Shown here piece after piece: positions 1 through 8,076 of a stretch of 18,951 nt of DNA (positions are counted from its first letter, which is position 1; every line of letters begins with the position of its first letter). Under the pieces are notes generated by a model that was given only the letters and a program-made list of their open reading frames with translations, was not told where the DNA came from and searched no databases. The position numbers and the translations under genes are program-made. The stretch comes from Butyricicoccus sp. (lineage in GTDB: Bacteria > Bacillota > Clostridia > Oscillospirales > Butyricicoccaceae). The stretch lies in NCBI GenBank assembly GCA_031293105.1, contig JAUMSA010000270.1, positions 1 through 18,951 on the forward strand, read 5' to 3'.

Positions 1-17
1 GTAATATACTATATCAC
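1..17. promoter_or_regulatory. Imperfect palindrome with possible -10 box upstream of the MMPL gene
   Basis: The first 17 bases form a dyad, GTAATATA-C-TATATCAC, whose arms match at 7 of 8 positions. It contains TATACT (5-10), which could be a sigma-A -10 box, but any -35 lies outside the window. A repressor sitting here would cover the -10. Exporter genes of this class are often governed by a TetR-family repressor, but none is visible in the window, so an operator role is inference. Bases 18-65 hold no recognisable signal beyond a plain leader. Confidence 0.3.
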
Positions 18-78
18 AGAAAAAAGATTTGCGCAACCGGCGCACTGACCGTCGGGCGCCAAGGCAGGTGTTTTGTTT

Positions 79-2349
79 GTGAAAAAAGAGGGGCGGCGTC
101 CAGTCGAGCTGATCATCCGCAAGCGGAAGGTGATCGAAAAGCTCTTTCTGGTTCTGTTGATCTTCAACTTGGTCTGCATCCCATTTGTGGGCGTCAACTA
201 TGACCTGACCAAATATCTTCCCGACTCCGCGCCTTCCGCGCAGGCGCTCGACATCATGGAAAAGGAATTTACCTATCCCGGCATGGGCCGTGTGATGCTC
301 CAAGATGTCACCCTGCGGGAAGCCAAGGCGATCAAGGACCAAATCGCCAAGGTCGATGGCGTGGACATGGTGCTGTGGTGCGACACCACGACCAACATCT
401 ATGGTTCGAGTGAATTCATCGATTACGATAATATCGAGGACTACTACAAGGACGGCGATGCCTATATGGACATCACCTTCCTGGAAAGCGACTCGTCCGA
501 CCGCACCCATGCGGCGGTGCACGAAATCCAGTCCATTATCCAGGGCAAGGGCATCATGGCCGGTTCGGCGGCCTCGGATACCATGCTCGGCCCGACCATC
601 AACAGCGAAGTCGCGCGCGTCATGGCGCTTGCCGTTGTGGTCATCTTCCTGATTCTGACGCTGACCACCAACTCCTGGTTTGAACCTGTGCTGTTTTTGA
701 TGGTCATGGGTATTGCCATTATCATCGGCATGGGCACCAACCTGTTTTTCGGAGAAATTTCGTTCATGTCCAACGCGGTCGGCGCAGTCTTGCAGCTGGC
801 CTGCTCGATGGACTATTCCATCTTCCTTCTGCACTCGTTCACCCGCGAAAAGGCGAACGGAGTGGAACCCGAACAGGCGATGGCCAACGCCTTGCGGCAA
901 GCCGTGTCGTCCATCGGCGCCTCGGGCGCGACCACGGTGGTCGGTTTCCTCGCGCTGGCGTTCATGCGCTTCGGCATTGGCCCGGACATGGGCTTTGTGC
1001 TGGCCAAGAGCATCCTTTGCAGCCTGCTGACCGTGCTGCTGCTCATGCCGGCGCTCATCCTGCGGTTCCAGAACGTCATCGACCGCACGGCGCACCGACC
1101 TTTCCTGCCGGGATTCCGCAAGATGGGCGAATTTGCCTATAAAATCCGTATTCCGCTGACCGTTTTGGTGCTGCTGCTCGTTATCCCGTGCTACGTTGGC
1201 CAGGGTATGGCCGACTTCACCTACGGCAACGAGGCCATCACCAACTCGCCCGGTACGGATATCTATGACAACGAAAACCTCATGAATGAAAAGTTCGGCC
1301 GCAGCAATATGATGCTGGCCTTGGTGCCGGTGGGCGACAACGTCACCGAAAAGGCCATGACCGAAGAACTGGACGCGCTGCCCTATACCCGGTATGTCAT
1401 GGGCCTGGCCGACCTGCTGCCGTCCGGCATCCCGGAGGAGTTCCTGCCCGAAAGCCTGACCGAGCAGCTCCATTCGGAACACTGGGCGCGCGTGATCGTC
1501 AATGTGCGCTCGGCGGGTGAAAGCACCGCAGCATTCCAATACACCGATGAAATCCGCGGCATTGTGGAAAAGTATTACCCTGACGCCAAAACATACGTGG
1601 TCGGTGTGACCCCGGCGACCGAGGACATCCGCGACATCATTACCGATGACTATGCGTTCGTCAACATCCTGTCGCTGATCGGCGTTGCGCTCGTGGTGGC
1701 GATTACATACAAATCGCTGTTCCTGCCCCTGGTGGTGCTCATCCCCATCGAGTCAGCGGTGTTCATCAACACGGCGCTGCCGTATATCTACGGCCAGCGC
1801 ACCATGTTCCTAGGCTTTATCATCGTATCGTGCGTCCAGCTTGGTGCAACGATCGACTATTCCATTTTGATGACCGGCAACTACTTGGACGCCCGCGCTC
1901 AAGGCGACAAAAAAGAAGCGGCCATTCGCACGGTCACCCAGAGCGCGCTGTCCATCCTGACCTCGGGCTGCATCCTGGCGGCGGCTGGATATGGCCTGTA
2001 CTTCCTGACATCCATTGAAGCCGTGGGCAGCCTAGGGCGGCTGATTGGTCGCGGCGCGTTGCTGAGCATGTTTTTGGTACTGTTCATGCTGCCCGCCTGC
2101 CTGATGGCCTTTGACCGCTTTATCATTAAACCCGACCATGCGCAGAAGAAGCACGCGCGTATGAACCGTATCCGGCAGAATAAACTAACCTTCCCCACCC
2201 TGTCTGCTCTGCAAAAACAGCATTTGGCGCTGCGCGAGCAGATTCGGAAAAACCGCAAAGCCCGTTGGCAGGCGCTATGGAACCGCCTGCGGGGCCACAA
2301 AACAAGCGAAAGCGAGGCGCAACAAGATGAACCCAAAGACAAGAAATAA
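79..2349 (+). CDS. MMPL/RND-superfamily exporter
   Basis: About 756 residues, with the architecture of proton-driven MMPL transporters. One TM helix lies near residues 22-39, followed by a large extracytoplasmic loop. TM2-6 lie near 178-328, TM7 near 357-375, then a second large loop and TM8-12 to about 678. Each half carries an Asp-Tyr pair in the position of the MmpL proton relay: D245-Y246 in SMDYSIFLLH and D593-Y594 in ATIDYSILM. A strongly basic cytoplasmic tail (about 679-756) follows. I choose GTG at 79 because AGGTG (66-70) lies 8 bases upstream. TTG at 73 would leave only 2 bases. The next gene starts inside this one (23-base overlap), so the two are surely co-translated. Family members move lipids, lipid-linked compounds or drugs out of the cytoplasmic membrane, but the cargo here is unknown. 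Confidence 0.9.
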   Translation: MKKEGRRPVELIIRKRKVIEKLFLVLLIFNLVCIPFVGVNYDLTKYLPDSAPSAQALDIMEKEFTYPGMGRVMLQDVTLREAKAIKDQIAKVDGVDMVLWCDTTTNIYGSSEFIDYDNIEDYYKDGDAYMDITFLESDSSDRTHAAVHEIQSIIQGKGIMAGSAASDTMLGPTINSEVARVMALAVVVIFLILTLTTNSWFEPVLFLMVMGIAIIIGMGTNLFFGEISFMSNAVGAVLQLACSMDYSIFLLHSFTREKANGVEPEQAMANALRQAVSSIGASGATTVVGFLALAFMRFGIGPDMGFVLAKSILCSLLTVLLLMPALILRFQNVIDRTAHRPFLPGFRKMGEFAYKIRIPLTVLVLLLVIPCYVGQGMADFTYGNEAITNSPGTDIYDNENLMNEKFGRSNMMLALVPVGDNVTEKAMTEELDALPYTRYVMGLADLLPSGIPEEFLPESLTEQLHSEHWARVIVNVRSAGESTAAFQYTDEIRGIVEKYYPDAKTYVVGVTPATEDIRDIITDDYAFVNILSLIGVALVVAITYKSLFLPLVVLIPIESAVFINTALPYIYGQRTMFLGFIIVSCVQLGATIDYSILMTGNYLDARAQGDKKEAAIRTVTQSALSILTSGCILAAAGYGLYFLTSIEAVGSLGRLIGRGALLSMFLVLFMLPACLMAFDRFIIKPDHAQKKHARMNRIRQNKLTFPTLSALQKQHLALREQIRKNRKARWQALWNRLRGHKTSESEAQQDEPKDKK

Positions 2350-4435
2350 ATTTCTGCGCTGCACGGCCCTGGCATTGACCGGTGTGATTTTTGCGCCGCA
2401 GGCCGCGCCCCTGGCGCTGGCCGCAGCCCCCCAGCCCGCGACCGACGAAGCGGTCTATGTCAACCTGGACGAGTACGGCGCGTTGAGCGATATGCGGGTG
2501 GTCAAGGGCGTCACCTTAAACGGTGCAACCAGCTTATCCGACTACGGCAGCTACGCCGAAGTTAACAATCTAACCTCCCACGACGAGCCTCAGATGCGCG
2601 AGGACGGCGTGGACTTTACCCTGAATGACGTGACCGGTTCCCGGTTTTATTACGAATGCGTGCCGAACGACCCATCCAATCTGCAAATGCCGTGGACGTT
2701 CGACGTATCCTATAAGCTCGATGGAGTGCCCGCCAAGGCCGAAGATCTGGCTGGGGCATCTGGCCTCGTGGAAATCAGCATCCACGCCATCCCCAACGCG
2801 GCGGCCGATGAATATTACCGCAACAACATGACGCTCATGGTCGCCACGGGCGCCAACATGGACGAAACCAAGTCGCTCGAAGCGCCGGGTGCACAGATTC
2901 AGTCGCTTGGCTCGTATAAATTCGCCGTGTTCCTCGGCCTGCCCGGCGAGGAAAACACCTACACGGTGCGCATCGGCTCAGACGATTTTGAATCCATGGG
3001 CGTTTACATGCTCATGGCGCCCGCGACCCTGTCCCAGCTCGATACCATCACCGACCTGCGCAATGCCCGCGATACACTCAGCAATGCGCATGATGACCTA
3101 TACAACGGCCTTTCGGCTATGCTGACCACCATGAGCGGCATGCAAAGCGGCGTACAGTCCATGGCCGATGGTATGGCGGGCATCGACCAAGTGCGCCAGC
3201 AACTGATCGCGTCGCGCGGCACTATTGATCCGGATATCGACGCCGCCTTGTCCCAGCTGGAACTGCTCGCCGGCAGTTCGGATGCTCTCATCCCCGAACT
3301 GGACACCGTCCAAACCAACCTCAACGCCTTCCACGAAAACCTGACCGAGGTGCTCACCCAACTCGCCGACTCCCGCGAGGATATCGGCGACTATCAAACG
3401 CTGCTGACCGACCTGCGGCGCGACCTGTCCAGCCTGGAAGACTTGATGGACGATCTGGACGACGAAGCGTCGGACGACCTCTATCTCAGCCAGATTCAGT
3501 CTGCCCTCAAGGCGCTGGGCACCGATGCCGACAATTTGTCGGGCCAGCTCAGCGACCTGCGCGGTGCACTGTCCAATCTGCAGCACGCCAAACAGATTCT
3601 GGCTGAAATCCTCGGGACGCTTCCAGAGGACAGCCAATTGGTCCCACCGATTTCCCAGCTGCTCGGCTTGCTCCAATCCATTGCCAACGAGACCGGGAAC
3701 ACCTTCCAGGCTGTGGAGGACTTGTGCGGCAGCCTGCGCAAGCTGACCGATGCTTCGGCGTCGATGGTCGGCCAGCTCGAAGACCTCAAAGACGTGCTGG
3801 ACGATTACCGCGGCCTGGGCGGCGATATGGCCTCGCTTGGCCAGCAGGCAACCGAACTGGCACAGAACACCTTGACCCGTTTGGATGAACTGCTCGCCCA
3901 GGTTGACCCCATCCAGCAGACGCTCACCCAGATCAACACAGACGCCAATGCGCTCGTACCCAAGGTCAAGGATACGGCCACGGCGCTCAATGACACGGTC
4001 AAGGCTGCCAATACCTTGCTCACCGATACGCGGGATACCCTGCGTTCGCTGCGCGACCAGGCGGATGCCAGCACCCAGCAATCGCTCGACGGCCTGATCG
4101 ACGTCATGCAGCGGGCCGCCAATTCGGGCAGCACGACAAACAGCCTGCAAACCGCGACCGATTCCATTCACAACACGATTTCGGACGAAGTCAACGACAT
4201 CGAAGACGACAGCAACATCCTGAACATCGACAATTCGCTGGCGCTGCGTTCGTTCACCTCGAGTGAGAACGCCTCGCCATCCAGCTTGCAGTTTATCCTG
4301 CGCACCAGCGAGATTTCGGTCGATGAAATGGCCGAAGTCCAGGCCGAGGAGGCCGAAGAAGCCGATGTCGGCGTCTGGGCCCGCATTGTAAACATCTTCA
4401 AAAAGATTGCAGCGGCCATTGCCAGCGTCTTTTAA
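2327..4435 (+). CDS. Secreted coiled-coil protein, YhgE/Pip-like, partner of the MMPL exporter
   Basis: 702 residues starting at ATG 2327, with GAGG (2314-2317) upstream inside the MMPL gene. A signal peptide is clear: basic NPKTRNK, a hydrophobic core, and an AxA site near residue 32. Residues about 40-230 form a mixed domain with motifs VYVNLDEYGALSDM, DYGSYAEVNNLT and DLAGASGLVEI, which I recognise from clostridial proteins paired with MMPL transporters. Residues about 232-600 are an uninterrupted run of Leu/Ala/Gln/Asp helical heptads, predicted as long coiled coils. The tail is acidic and ends in a short amphipathic segment (VWARIVNIFKK, then IAAAIASVF) rather than a clear TM helix. A helical-hairpin adaptor or tether working with the exporter outside the membrane is inference. 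No enzymatic motif is seen. A bidirectional terminator follows at once. Confidence 0.8.
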   Translation: MNPKTRNKFLRCTALALTGVIFAPQAAPLALAAAPQPATDEAVYVNLDEYGALSDMRVVKGVTLNGATSLSDYGSYAEVNNLTSHDEPQMREDGVDFTLNDVTGSRFYYECVPNDPSNLQMPWTFDVSYKLDGVPAKAEDLAGASGLVEISIHAIPNAAADEYYRNNMTLMVATGANMDETKSLEAPGAQIQSLGSYKFAVFLGLPGEENTYTVRIGSDDFESMGVYMLMAPATLSQLDTITDLRNARDTLSNAHDDLYNGLSAMLTTMSGMQSGVQSMADGMAGIDQVRQQLIASRGTIDPDIDAALSQLELLAGSSDALIPELDTVQTNLNAFHENLTEVLTQLADSREDIGDYQTLLTDLRRDLSSLEDLMDDLDDEASDDLYLSQIQSALKALGTDADNLSGQLSDLRGALSNLQHAKQILAEILGTLPEDSQLVPPISQLLGLLQSIANETGNTFQAVEDLCGSLRKLTDASASMVGQLEDLKDVLDDYRGLGGDMASLGQQATELAQNTLTRLDELLAQVDPIQQTLTQINTDANALVPKVKDTATALNDTVKAANTLLTDTRDTLRSLRDQADASTQQSLDGLIDVMQRAANSGSTTNSLQTATDSIHNTISDEVNDIEDDSNILNIDNSLALRSFTSSENASPSSLQFILRTSEISVDEMAEVQAEEAEEADVGVWARIVNIFKKIAAAIASVF

Positions 4436-4440
4436 CCAGC

Positions 4441-4483
4441 AAAAAACCGCCCGCGCGGAGAACACGCGGGCGGTTTTTGTTTT
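4441..4483. terminator. Bidirectional intrinsic terminator
   Basis: A perfect 14-bp stem, AAAAACCGCCCGCG (4442-4455) against CGCGGGCGGTTTTT (4465-4478), with a 9-base loop. T-rich runs lie on both sides. It ends the MMPL operon on the plus strand and the trmB-to-EFR1 operon on the minus strand, whose last stop codon is at 4482-4484. Confidence 0.95.
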
Positions 4484-5225
4484 AATCCAAATGGTAGCGG
4501 CCTTTTTTGCGGGTGCCTTTTTTGTATTCAATGGCCCGCACTGGACAGCGGTGGATGCAGGCCATGCAGTGGGTGCAGCCGCTGCCCCACACCGGCCGGC
4601 CATTTTGCATACGGATGGCATTTGTCGGACAGAGCGTTTGGCATTTGCCACAGCCCGTGCAGGCGTCGGTCGCATAAAAGCCCTTAGACGACACAAAGAA
4701 CCGGTAAAACATCTGATTGACCGGCCCGCTTTTCAGGCGGCCGACCGCCCCAGCAGGTACGGCATCCAGCGCCTGCCGGGTGCGGATGCGTGCGGCCGCG
4801 GCATCGATCTGCGGCCCGGCGGCCTGCACCTTTTGTACAGTCTCCTGCTTGTCCGGCACCGGGAACAGCACCAGATAATTGTCCGGCATCACGATGGGGG
4901 CAAGACCCCGGAAGGCCAGTCCCTTTTCCCGGCACAGCAGCGCGATATAAGACGCAGCCGCCCCGGCATCCTGTCCGCAGGTGACGACAAAATAGATGTC
5001 CCGGCTGCCGCGCAACCGCGCGGTGCGCAGATATTGCTCGACCACATGCGGAATGCGCCAGGCATAGATCGGACAGACCACCACATAGGGTTTGTCCGAA
5101 TGCCAATCCCCCGGCCTGTGCTGCTTAATGGCGTCGTTCAGGCTCACCAGTTCATCGTCCAGCGCCTTGGCCAGACGCTCCGCCACATAGCGGCTATTGC
5201 CGGTTGCAGAAAAATACAAAATCAT
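4482..5225 (-). CDS. EFR1-type flavodoxin-ferredoxin fusion protein
   Basis: 247 residues. The N-terminal half is flavodoxin-like: the FMN phosphate-loop motif FSATGNS lies at 5-11, followed by VVVCPIYAWRIP (48-59), where the flavin-contacting loop is expected. The C-terminus binds two [4Fe-4S] clusters: C189, C192, C195, C199 (CTGCGKCQTLCP) and C217, C220, C223, C227 (CTHCMACIHRCP). The protein is expected to be a soluble electron carrier in the cytoplasm that shuttles one-electron equivalents. Its partners are unknown. It is the last gene of a four-gene minus-strand operon, 15 bases after the antiporter stop, with GGAGG in the gap. Its redox role may supply the radical SAM enzyme two genes upstream, but that is inference from position. 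Confidence 0.88.
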   Translation of the reverse strand: MILYFSATGNSRYVAERLAKALDDELVSLNDAIKQHRPGDWHSDKPYVVVCPIYAWRIPHVVEQYLRTARLRGSRDIYFVVTCGQDAGAAASYIALLCREKGLAFRGLAPIVMPDNYLVLFPVPDKQETVQKVQAAGPQIDAAAARIRTRQALDAVPAGAVGRLKSGPVNQMFYRFFVSSKGFYATDACTGCGKCQTLCPTNAIRMQNGRPVWGSGCTHCMACIHRCPVRAIEYKKGTRKKGRYHLD

Positions 5226-5240
5226 GGCGTTCCTCCCTTG

Positions 5241-6224
5241 TTACAGCCCTGTGCTCAGCGCGACAAAGGCTCCATAGCACACCACCGGCACCACCGACAG
5301 CAGCGCTACCGGCAACGCCGGGCGCTTGTGCTGGCCGGGGCCGGTCCGTGCAAGCAAGCCGGTCAGGACAAGCACCGCCGCAGCGCTGACCACACCGGTC
5401 AGCAGCAACAGGCGGCCCTGGCCGTCGTAAACATAGAGATCATGGTTCCAGTATACCACATCGGCTACAACCAGGATGATAAAATTGAACATATTCGACC
5501 CGACGATGTTGCCGACCATGGCGTTGAAGTTGCCCACCCGCGCCAGCACAAAGCAGGAGATCATCTCGGGCAGCGAGGTGACAATGCCCAGCAGCAGCGC
5601 ACCAGCTAGTGTCGTGCCGAGGCCCAGCGTTTCGCCGATGTAATCGGACGCGTAGGTAATCAGAATGGACGCAATCACCAGCAGCACGGCATAGAACACA
5701 AAGCGTGTGGCCACCTGCCGCACCGACAGCGGACAGACGTCCTCTTTATCGCCCGTGTCCTCATCGCCGGACATCATCTTGATGCTCACCGCGTACAAGA
5801 CCGCGATGACCAGCGAAATGGCGCTCACGCCGATGAGCAGCAGGCTGCGGCCCCACAGACAGGTCACGCCCAGGATGATATACACAGCCAGCACACACAC
5901 GGCAGTGGTCACATGGCTGCGCGTGACGCGCGCGGCCATCAGGCCGCGGAACCAGATCAAAAAGACCAGGCCGAGTACAAAGGCATTGAACAAGTCGCTG
6001 CCCAAAATATTGCCCACCACCAGGGCGGGTTTGCCAACCGCAGCCACCGAGGTGATGGACGTAAACAATTCGGGTAAGGACGTGACCGCTGCCAGCATCA
6101 CGCCGCCGATAAAGGCTGATGCCAGGGTCGTTTTCTGGTCGAGCAAATCGACATAATAGCCCAGTCGTGCCGAAAAGAAAATGACACAAAGGGCGAGTAC
6201 AAGATATGCGGCAAAAATCCACAT
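5241..6224 (-). CDS. Calcium/sodium antiporter (CaCA family, YrbG-like)
   Basis: 327 residues, almost entirely hydrophobic, with the two inverted alpha-repeats of the cation/Ca exchanger superfamily. Repeat one has TSLPELFTS with E52, and GNILGSDLFN (71-80). Repeat two has TSLPEMIS with E220, and GNIVGSNMFN (238-247). The two glutamates are the expected ion ligands. An acidic cytoplasmic loop (about 150-170, GDEDTGDKED) joins the halves. About ten TM helices fit the family. It should exchange Ca2+ for Na+ or H+ across the cytoplasmic membrane. AGGAGG (6240-6235) precedes ATG 6224, directly after the radical SAM stop, so it is co-transcribed with its neighbours. Confidence 0.92.
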   Translation of the reverse strand: MWIFAAYLVLALCVIFFSARLGYYVDLLDQKTTLASAFIGGVMLAAVTSLPELFTSITSVAAVGKPALVVGNILGSDLFNAFVLGLVFLIWFRGLMAARVTRSHVTTAVCVLAVYIILGVTCLWGRSLLLIGVSAISLVIAVLYAVSIKMMSGDEDTGDKEDVCPLSVRQVATRFVFYAVLLVIASILITYASDYIGETLGLGTTLAGALLLGIVTSLPEMISCFVLARVGNFNAMVGNIVGSNMFNFIILVVADVVYWNHDLYVYDGQGRLLLLTGVVSAAAVLVLTGLLARTGPGQHKRPALPVALLSVVPVVCYGAFVALSTGL

Positions 6225-6241
6225 AGGGATGGTTCCTCCTT

Positions 6242-7177
6242 TTATTTGGTATCGCGTCCGGCTTCCAGCCGCTTGCCCTGGAAGCTGTCGCGTCGGGCAA
6301 GTTCCCGGTCAATGGCGTTGAGTGTTTCCCGTTTACGGCGGCTCCACAGGGGCGCGAGCAGCAGGTCCGCCGGACCGTCGCCGGTCAGGCGGCCGATGAC
6401 CATGCGGCCGGGCAGCACTTCGAGCTGGTCGCACACGGTCTTCACATAGGCGTCCTGCGGCATGGCCAGATGGGAAAGTCCCGCCAGCCGTGTGCCGCGC
6501 AGATAGTGCAGCAGGTGGATTTTGACCCCCTGCACGTCCATCTGTCCAAGCACGGCGGCCGACTGCACCATCATCTCGCGCGTTTCGCCGGGCAGGCCGT
6601 TGATGAGATGCGCCCAGACCGAAATGCCCTTTTCGCGGAGCAGCCCCACCGCGCGGGTGAAATCCGCAAAGGTTTCGCCCCGGCCCATAGCCTGCGCCGT
6701 GCGGTCGTGGATGGTCTGCAAGCCGAGTTCCACGGTCAGGTCGGTCTTTTCCGCATAGGATGAAAGCAGGGCGGCGCGTTCCTCGTCGATGCAGTCGGCG
6801 CGGGTCGCCACCGCCAGCCCGACCGCGCCGGGCAGAGTAAGCGCTTGGTCATACACCGCCCGCAGCCGCTCTATGGGCGCATAGGTGCCCGAAAACGCCT
6901 GCAAATACGGGATATAGCGGGCGTTCGGCCATTTTTGCAGCTTGGCGATACCGGCCGCATACTGGGCCGATAAGTCCATGCCGCCCACGACCTGGTCGCC
7001 GCTGCCGCGCGGGGAACAAAAGGCACAGCCTCCTGTGCCCTTGGTCCCGTCGCGGTTGGGGCAGGTAAAGCCCGCATCGAGCGGCACCCGCGCCACCCGT
7101 CCGCCATATTTCTGCTTTAAAAAGTACGCATAGGTATGATACTGCTTGTTGTCCGCGGTATAGGGGAAGGGGTTCAC
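6242..7177 (-). CDS. TIGR01212-family radical SAM protein (YhcC-like)
   Basis: 311 residues from GTG 7177. The N-terminal cluster motif has the spacing typical of this family: C39-x11-C51-x2-C54 in CPNRDGTKGTGGCAFC, followed by PRGSGD. Further family-like segments are VELGLQTIHD, the AHLINGLPGE loop and GVKIHLLHYL. The GTG is chosen over the 67-codon-longer open frame because conserved sequence begins just after it (YHTYAYFLKQKYGG). It also overlaps the trmB stop as GTGA (4 bases), a standard translational-coupling arrangement with no separate Shine-Dalgarno. Family members are conserved SAM enzymes whose substrate I cannot assign. Linkage to trmB hints at RNA modification but does not prove it. 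Confidence 0.88.
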   Translation of the reverse strand: MNPFPYTADNKQYHTYAYFLKQKYGGRVARVPLDAGFTCPNRDGTKGTGGCAFCSPRGSGDQVVGGMDLSAQYAAGIAKLQKWPNARYIPYLQAFSGTYAPIERLRAVYDQALTLPGAVGLAVATRADCIDEERAALLSSYAEKTDLTVELGLQTIHDRTAQAMGRGETFADFTRAVGLLREKGISVWAHLINGLPGETREMMVQSAAVLGQMDVQGVKIHLLHYLRGTRLAGLSHLAMPQDAYVKTVCDQLEVLPGRMVIGRLTGDGPADLLLAPLWSRRKRETLNAIDRELARRDSFQGKRLEAGRDTK

Positions 7178-7857
7178 GGCCGGTGCGCCGGACGGCGGCG
7201 GTCCATGAACTGCGGCAGACGGCGGCGTGCCTCCAGCCGGTAAATCCGATAGCCCTGCTGCGAGAATTTTTCCTCGTATTCGGTCATGATGTTCTCGGCC
7301 GCGAGGTCGGAGTGGTGCAGATCGAGCGAAATATTCTGCACCAGCCAGCCGTATTCGCAGATGGACGAAATCGACCACTCAAACAAACGCTGGTTATCGG
7401 TCTTAAAACAGATGTCACCCGTCTGCTCCAAGATCTGGTTGTAGACATCCAGATAGTCGGCATGGGTCAGTCGGCGGCGGCGCTGCCGGTTGGGCGGCCA
7501 CGGGTCGGAGAAATTCAAGTAAATGCGGCTGACTTCCCCGGCGTCGAAAATCTCGCCTAGGGCGGCGGCGTCAAAGCTCAAAAACCGCAGATTGGGCAGG
7601 TTTTCGTGCATGGCCCGCTCGGTGGCCATGATGAGCGCTCCTTCTTCGCGCTCGATGGCGACAAAGTTCACATCCGGATACCGTTTGGCCATTTCCAAAA
7701 TAAAACGGCCCTTGCCGCAGCCGATTTCCAGATGCATGGGGTTTTGGTTGCCGAACAGCGCGCGCCACTGGCCGCGCTGCGCGGCTGGATCGTCCACCAT
7801 CACGGCCGCACAAGCCGCCAGGCGGGTGTCCAAATTCTTCTTTTTTCGCATGCGCAT
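7174..7857 (-). CDS. trmB: tRNA (guanine-46-N7)-methyltransferase
   Basis: 227 residues. It methylates N7 of G46 in the tRNA variable loop using SAM. The Rossmann SAM loop HLEIGCGKGRF is at 42-52. The acidic end of a later strand is VAIEREE (66-72). The catalytic/tRNA-binding signature NFSDPWPPNRQRRRRL is at 115-130. The C-terminal TEYEEKFSQQGYRIYR block is typical. The signature reads DPWPPNRQ where the common form is DPWPKxRH, a mild deviation. Start ATG 7857 gives the usual MRMRKK N-terminus and has AGAGG about 10 bases upstream. The in-frame ATG 9 codons earlier has no good ribosome site. First gene of the operon, driven by the promoter at 7899-7927. Confidence 0.95.
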   Translation of the reverse strand: MRMRKKKNLDTRLAACAAVMVDDPAAQRGQWRALFGNQNPMHLEIGCGKGRFILEMAKRYPDVNFVAIEREEGALIMATERAMHENLPNLRFLSFDAAALGEIFDAGEVSRIYLNFSDPWPPNRQRRRRLTHADYLDVYNQILEQTGDICFKTDNQRLFEWSISSICEYGWLVQNISLDLHHSDLAAENIMTEYEEKFSQQGYRIYRLEARRRLPQFMDRRRPAHRP

Positions 7858-7898
7858 GGATGCGTTTCCTCTCTTTCCGAACATTCCATTCTGGTACT

Positions 7899-7927
7899 AT
7901 TATAGCCAACCCAAGGAAGCGCTGCAA
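7899..7927 (-). promoter_or_regulatory. Sigma-A promoter of the trmB operon
   Basis: On the minus strand the -35 is TTGCAG (7927-7922), the spacer is 17 bp and the -10 is a perfect TATAAT (7904-7899). Transcription should begin near 7892, giving a leader of about 35 bases before trmB. Confidence 0.85.
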
Positions 7928-7935
7928 GGGGCTTT

Positions 7936-7959
7936 TGCCGTTCGGCACGCTGCGCAGCG
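7936..7959. repeat. Two abutting short palindromes in the divergent trmB/malQ region
   Basis: TGCCG-tt-CGGCA (7936-7947) is followed directly by CGCTGCGCAGCG (7948-7959). Both are perfect dyads just upstream of the trmB -35. The surrounding gap (7858-8119) otherwise holds two promoters, the malQ ribosome site, and an AT-rich tract (7980-8047) with a loose CCGATTT/AAATCGG repeat. Function is unknown. The dyads may be a protein site or chance in GC-rich DNA. Confidence 0.4.
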
Positions 7960-8047
7960 GCAGCTTGCGGCGTCATTTGTCCTTTCTCGATTTTCTTTGT
8001 GCAAAAACACCGATTTCCACTTTTTTTCCGTTTTTAAATCGGCATAT

Positions 8048-8076
8048 TTGACAAATCCCCCTTTGCCTTTTATAAT
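8048..8076 (+). promoter_or_regulatory. Perfect-consensus sigma-A promoter of malQ
   Basis: TTGACA (8048-8053), a 17-bp spacer and TATAAT (8071-8076) match the consensus at all 12 positions. An AT-rich tract lies upstream, and transcription should start near 8083. Such a strong promoter normally needs a repressor to be regulated, which makes the inverted repeat over its -10 notable. Confidence 0.93.

Noticed and set aside
3098..4696. 532-codon open frame on the minus strand opposite the coiled-coil gene
   Set aside because: It runs antisense to a gene with signal peptide and family motifs, crosses the strong terminator at 4441-4483 and overlaps the EFR1 gene. Long antisense frames are common in GC-rich DNA, and no domain is visible in it.
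4407..5609. 400-codon plus-strand frame opposite the EFR1 and antiporter genes
   Set aside because: Arg/His/Gln-rich translation with no motif, running antisense to two well-supported genes and through a terminator.
7178..7378. 67-codon N-terminal extension of the radical SAM protein
   Set aside because: The extra codons lie inside trmB in another frame and show no family similarity. The GTGA overlap start at 7177 fits family length.
8010..8042. CCGATTT / AAATCGG inverted repeat upstream of malQ
   Set aside because: 7-bp arms with a 19-base AT-rich gap. Too loose to call an operator or hairpin beyond chance.
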